A stretch of DNA of 8,189 nt, taken from the NCBI GenBank assembly GCA_035253685.1, contig DATFBR010000150.1, forward strand, positions 1 through 8,189, given 5' to 3'. Position numbers and translations under genes: made by a program. This stretch comes from DASRTE01 sp035253685. Lineage in GTDB: Bacteria; Actinomycetota; Actinomycetes; Jiangellales; Jiangellaceae. Positions 7,001 to 8,189 of this stretch are shown here, in pieces (positions within the stretch are counted from its first letter, which is position 1; every line of letters begins with the position of its first letter). A model generated the notes under the pieces. It was given only the letters and a program-made list of their open reading frames with translations, was not told where the DNA came from and ran no database searches.

Positions 7001-7799
7001 TGACCAGGTAGGAGGCGTCCCACCAGTCGCCGGACTCGGGGACGTCGGTCTGGTCGCCGAACACCTGCGGGCTGGCCACCGGCAGGTCGGCGTACCAGTC
7101 GTAGAAGGAGGTCATGCAGCCGCCCACGAGTTCGATGAACCGCGAGCCGGCGGCGTGCGACACCATCGACATGGCGGGGATCGGCGAGAAGCCCGCCACC
7201 CGGTCCGGGCCGTACTCCTTGATCGCGTGCACGTGCGCGGTGGCGGCGATCTCCGCCGCCTCGTCCCAGGACACGCGGACCAGCCCACCCTTGCCGCGCG
7301 CCCGCTGGTAACGCCGCCGGCGATCCGGATCGCGCTGGATGTCGGCCCACGCCGCCACCGGGTCGCCCAGGCGAGCCTTCGCCTCGCGGTACATCTCGAC
7401 GAGCACGCCCCGGGCGTAGGGGTAGCGCACGCGGGTCGGGGAGTAGGTGTACCAGGAGAATGCCGCGCCGCGGGGACATCCGCGCGGCTCGTACTCGGGC
7501 CGGTCCGGGCCGACCGAGGGATAGTCGGTCTCCTGCGTCTCCCAGGTGATGATCCCGTCCTTGACGTAGACCTTCCACGAACACGAGCCGGTGCAGTTGA
7601 CGCCGTGGGTGGACCGCACGACCTTGTCGTGGCTCCACCGGTCGCGGTAGAAGACGTCGCCATCCCGCCCACCCCGACGGGTCACCGTGCGCAGGTCGGG
7701 CGAGACCTGCCCCCGAGAGAAGTAACGGCCGGCGCGCAACAGGAGATCGGCTGCAGGACCGTCGGTGCCGGAACTCGTCCGGGCGCGAGCGTCGACCAT
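4098..7799 (-). CDS. narG: Respiratory nitrate reductase alpha subunit (Mo-bisMGD)
   Basis: NarG is the catalytic subunit, reducing nitrate to nitrite at a molybdenum bis-MGD centre in the cytoplasm. The protein has 1233 residues, the normal length. His65, Cys69, Cys73 and Cys108 form the H-x3-C-x3-C-x34-C ligand set of the FS0 4Fe-4S cluster. The segment FYDWYADLP at about 232-240 contains the aspartate expected to ligate molybdenum (Asp238 by offset from E. coli Asp222), followed by QTDVPESGDWW. Further family blocks are GGGWAHYVGQEK near residue 575, VLPAATWYEKADL near 780, and the C-terminal YHAQERTIDVP and FGFNYLGPTGNQRD. The frame stays open upstream to 8183. The ATG at 7799-7797 is chosen because GGAGGG at 7803-7808 precedes it, family similarity (LLLRAGRYFSRG) starts just inside, and the upstream part overlaps narK. 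It is the first gene of narGHJI. Confidence 0.98.
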   Translation of the reverse strand: MVDARARTSSGTDGPAADLLLRAGRYFSRGQVSPDLRTVTRRGGRDGDVFYRDRWSHDKVVRSTHGVNCTGSCSWKVYVKDGIITWETQETDYPSVGPDRPEYEPRGCPRGAAFSWYTYSPTRVRYPYARGVLVEMYREAKARLGDPVAAWADIQRDPDRRRRYQRARGKGGLVRVSWDEAAEIAATAHVHAIKEYGPDRVAGFSPIPAMSMVSHAAGSRFIELVGGCMTSFYDWYADLPVASPQVFGDQTDVPESGDWWDASYLVMWGSNVPVTRTPDAHWMAEVRYRGTKVVVVSPDYADNTKFADEWLSCAPGADGAMAMAMGHVMLREFFVDRRVPFFVDYAQRYTDLPFLVRLEERDGAYVPAKNLTAADLGDDSEGAAFKTVLLDGRTGEPAVPNGSLGFRWTGSGAGRWNLDLGDVAPVLTVQGDRAEPVEVLLPRFDAPDGHGEVLHRGVPALRIGDHLVTTVFDLMLAQYGVSRPGLPGTWPDSYDDASQPYTPAWQEEITGVGADKVTRIAREMAQNSAESGGRTMIIMGAGVCQWFHGDASYRAILSLLLLTGAMGRNGGGWAHYVGQEKCRPATGWATLAAATDWSRPPRQMAGTAYWYTHTDQWRYDGYTADTLASPTGRGLWRGRHTMDLLAQSVALGWMPMFPQFDRSPLDLADEAEAAGVDATAYVTGQLAGGGVRLAIEDPDAARNWPRVLTVWRANLLGSSSKGNEYFLRHLLGTDSNLRATPTAPDRRPADVTWSEEIPEGKLDLLLSMDFRMTSTTLLSDVVLPAATWYEKADLSSTDMHPFVHAFTPAIDPPWETRTDYAAFGAIAETFSRLAKTHLGVRRDVVMMPVQHDTPGETACPGGVGRDWRATGETPVPGATMGNLAVVERDYGAVAEKWRALGPLVETLGLTTKGVTVRPDAEVADLAARHGVYDRGTAAGRPALDTDVKMADAILALSWTTNGRLAVEGFQALEQRVGRPLHQLAEGAEDRRITYADTQARPVPVITSAEWSGSETGGRRYAPFTVNVEHLKPWHTLTGRMHFFLDHDWMTETGEQLPVFRPPVDMALLFDQPSVGSAQDGGRSLTVRYLTPHSKWSIHSEYQDNLLMLSLSRGGPTMWMSPADATAIGVADNDWVEAVNSNGVVVCRAIVSHRMPPGTVYVYHAQERTIDVPLTETTGRRGGIHNSLTRLLVKPTHLAGGYAQTSFGFNYLGPTGNQRDQVTVVRRRSQEVTY

Positions 7800-7880
7800 G
7801 AGCCCTCCACTCCGCGGTGGTTCGTCCACCCTGGCACGGCGGGGGGAGTGAACAAACCCGTCGGCGCGCACCGCAAATCC

Positions 7881-7908
7881 ATTCTTGTGGCGCGGCAACG
7901 CCGGTCGC
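7881..7908 (-). promoter_or_regulatory. Candidate narG promoter
   Basis: On the minus strand AAGAAT (7886-7881) matches the -10 consensus at four of six positions. A weak -35, GCGACC (7908-7903), lies 16 bp upstream, directly beside the DevR-like site at 7909-7922. This would put the transcript start near 7874, with a leader of about 75 nt. A poor -35 next to an activator site would fit activator-dependent transcription. The assignment is by eye in high-GC DNA and is tentative. Confidence 0.3.
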
Positions 7909-7922
7909 GGGCCGAAGGTCAC
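7909..7922. promoter_or_regulatory. Degenerate DevR-like box upstream of narG
   Basis: GGGCCGAAGGTCAC shares the GGGCCGAA half and GTC core with the site at 955-968 and matches GGGACTWWAGTCCC at 10 of 14 positions. It abuts the candidate narG -35. Its centre would lie about 41-42 bp upstream of the inferred start, the usual position for an activator contacting RNA polymerase. Alone it would be a weak call; the neighbouring palindrome and the doxX-upstream pair strengthen it. Confidence 0.35.
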
Positions 7923-7931
7923 AACATGGGT

Positions 7932-7945
7932 GGGTCGTTGGACCC
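7932..7945. promoter_or_regulatory. Palindrome in the narG-narK gap with DevR-box geometry
   Basis: GGGTCGTTGGACCC is an inverted repeat with 5-bp arms GGGTC/GACCC and a 4-bp spacer centred on TT, the geometry of a DevR/DosR box. Position 4 is T rather than A, and the opposite arm is changed to match, so symmetry is kept. It lies 23 bp centre to centre from the site at 7909-7922. It is 92 bp before the narK ATG and 132 bp before the narG ATG, suited to control either divergent gene. It could instead bind another dimeric regulator such as a NarL-type protein. Confidence 0.42.
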
Positions 7946-7990
7946 TACCGGGGAGGGGGCAACGACCGTGTCCGATCACCGTGCACCGGC

Positions 7991-8015
7991 CGTACCGTAC
8001 GTCCGGAGACCGGAC
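7991..8015. repeat. Two overlapping inverted repeats upstream of narK
   Basis: CGTACCGTACG (7991-8001) is a palindrome with 5-bp arms and a single central base. GTCCGGAGACCGGAC (8001-8015) is a second, with perfect 6-bp arms around AGA. They share one base and end 5 nt before the narK ribosome binding site. They could form an operator or a 5' leader hairpin for narK. TACCGT at 7993-7998 also fits a TAnnnT -10 pattern, but no good -35 is visible. The structure is seen; its function is unknown. Confidence 0.4.
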
Positions 8016-8037
8016 CGCACGGGAGGTCGCGAATCGC

Positions 8038-8189
8038 ATGGCCATGCCAGCACAGACGCCGGTGCGCACGACCAGCCCGACCACCTTGCTGGTCCTGGCG
8101 ACCGCCGGGTTCATGCTGACGTTCTGGGCATGGGCTCTACTCAGCCCGCTCGGCCCCGCTCTGGGTGAAGCTCTCGACCTCACGTCGTT
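8038..8189 (+). CDS. narK: Partial NarK-type nitrate/nitrite transporter (MFS)
   Basis: Only the first 50 codons are present; the gene runs off the right edge. The protein begins MAMPAQTPVRTTSP and enters a first transmembrane helix at about residue 16 (LLVLATAGFMLTFWAWALLSPLGP). The hydrophobic helix ending in FWAWALLSPLGP, then a short acidic loop, is characteristic of the N-terminus of NarK/NasA transporters of the major facilitator superfamily, which import nitrate and/or export nitrite. A GGGAGG site at 8021-8026 lies 11 nt before the ATG at 8038, slightly long, and the second ATG at 8044 would be worse. An in-frame GTG at 7981 has no convincing ribosome binding site. Divergent placement from narG across a 238-bp regulatory gap supports the role. 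Nitrate/proton symport versus nitrate/nitrite exchange cannot be told from this fragment. Confidence 0.82.
   Translation, partial: MAMPAQTPVRTTSPTTLLVLATAGFMLTFWAWALLSPLGPALGEALDLTS

Noticed and set aside
4212..8168. Plus-strand open frame of about 1318 codons antisense to narG
   Set aside because: It is composed of Arg/Gly/Val/His/Asp-rich low-complexity sequence with no recognisable domain, typical of the frame opposite a GC-rich gene. narG on the other strand has full family conservation and all cofactor ligands.
7968..8168. Plus-strand GTG-started frame overlapping the narK start
   Set aside because: It is in another frame, ends after 66 codons and has a His/Arg/Asp-rich shadow composition. 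The narK frame gives a clear first transmembrane helix.
7800..8183. N-terminal extension of narG over the intergenic region
   Set aside because: It would run antisense over the narK start and the promoter region, and has no NarG similarity. The ATG at 7799 has a ribosome binding site and family similarity starts right after it.
1..8189. Insertion sequences, CRISPR arrays, tRNA or rRNA genes
   Set aside because: I saw no spaced direct repeats, transposase-like reading frame, terminal inverted repeats, or tRNA/rRNA-like sequence. The window is fully accounted for by the nar cluster and its neighbours.

Overview
The window is high-GC DNA with compact genes, GTG starts and 4-nt GTGA stop/start overlaps. 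NarG/NarH carry actinobacterial-looking sequence signatures, so an actinomycete is the most likely source. I cannot fix the genus from the sequence.

Layout from left to right. (1) 1-143, minus strand: the first 47 codons of a gene cut by the left edge. Its N-terminus resembles GAF-domain sensor histidine kinases of the DevS/DosT type. (2) 144-289: a leader hairpin, then a very strong terminator hairpin that closes the operon to its right. (3) 290-835, minus: a four-helix DoxX/DoxD-family membrane protein. (4) 836-1001: a regulatory gap with two DevR/DosR-like palindromes. (5) 1002-7799, minus: a complete respiratory nitrate reductase operon transcribed narG-narH-narJ-narI, every junction overlapping by 1 or 4 nt. 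All expected cofactor ligands are present: His/Cys of the NarG FS0 cluster, the NarH Fe-S cysteines with the Trp substitution that makes one cluster 3Fe-4S, and the four NarI heme histidines. (6) 7800-8037: a divergent intergenic region with two further degenerate DevR-like palindromes and two nested inverted repeats. (7) 8038 to the right edge, plus strand: the start of a NarK-type major facilitator nitrate/nitrite transporter.

Together the genes form an anaerobic nitrate respiration module. NarK imports nitrate or exports nitrite. NarGHI, assembled with help from NarJ, oxidises quinol at the membrane and reduces nitrate in the cytoplasm. The DoxX-like protein may be an extra membrane redox component that feeds or protects the quinone pool. 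No gene is an obvious novelty. The most interesting signal is regulatory: four 14-bp sites with the GGGnC-N4 geometry of DevR/DosR boxes lie in the two main promoter-bearing gaps, and a possible DevS-like sensor gene is next door. This suggests, by inference, that a hypoxia/NO/redox-sensing DevRS-type system controls nitrate respiration and doxX here. No intergenic stretch exceeds 300 bases.
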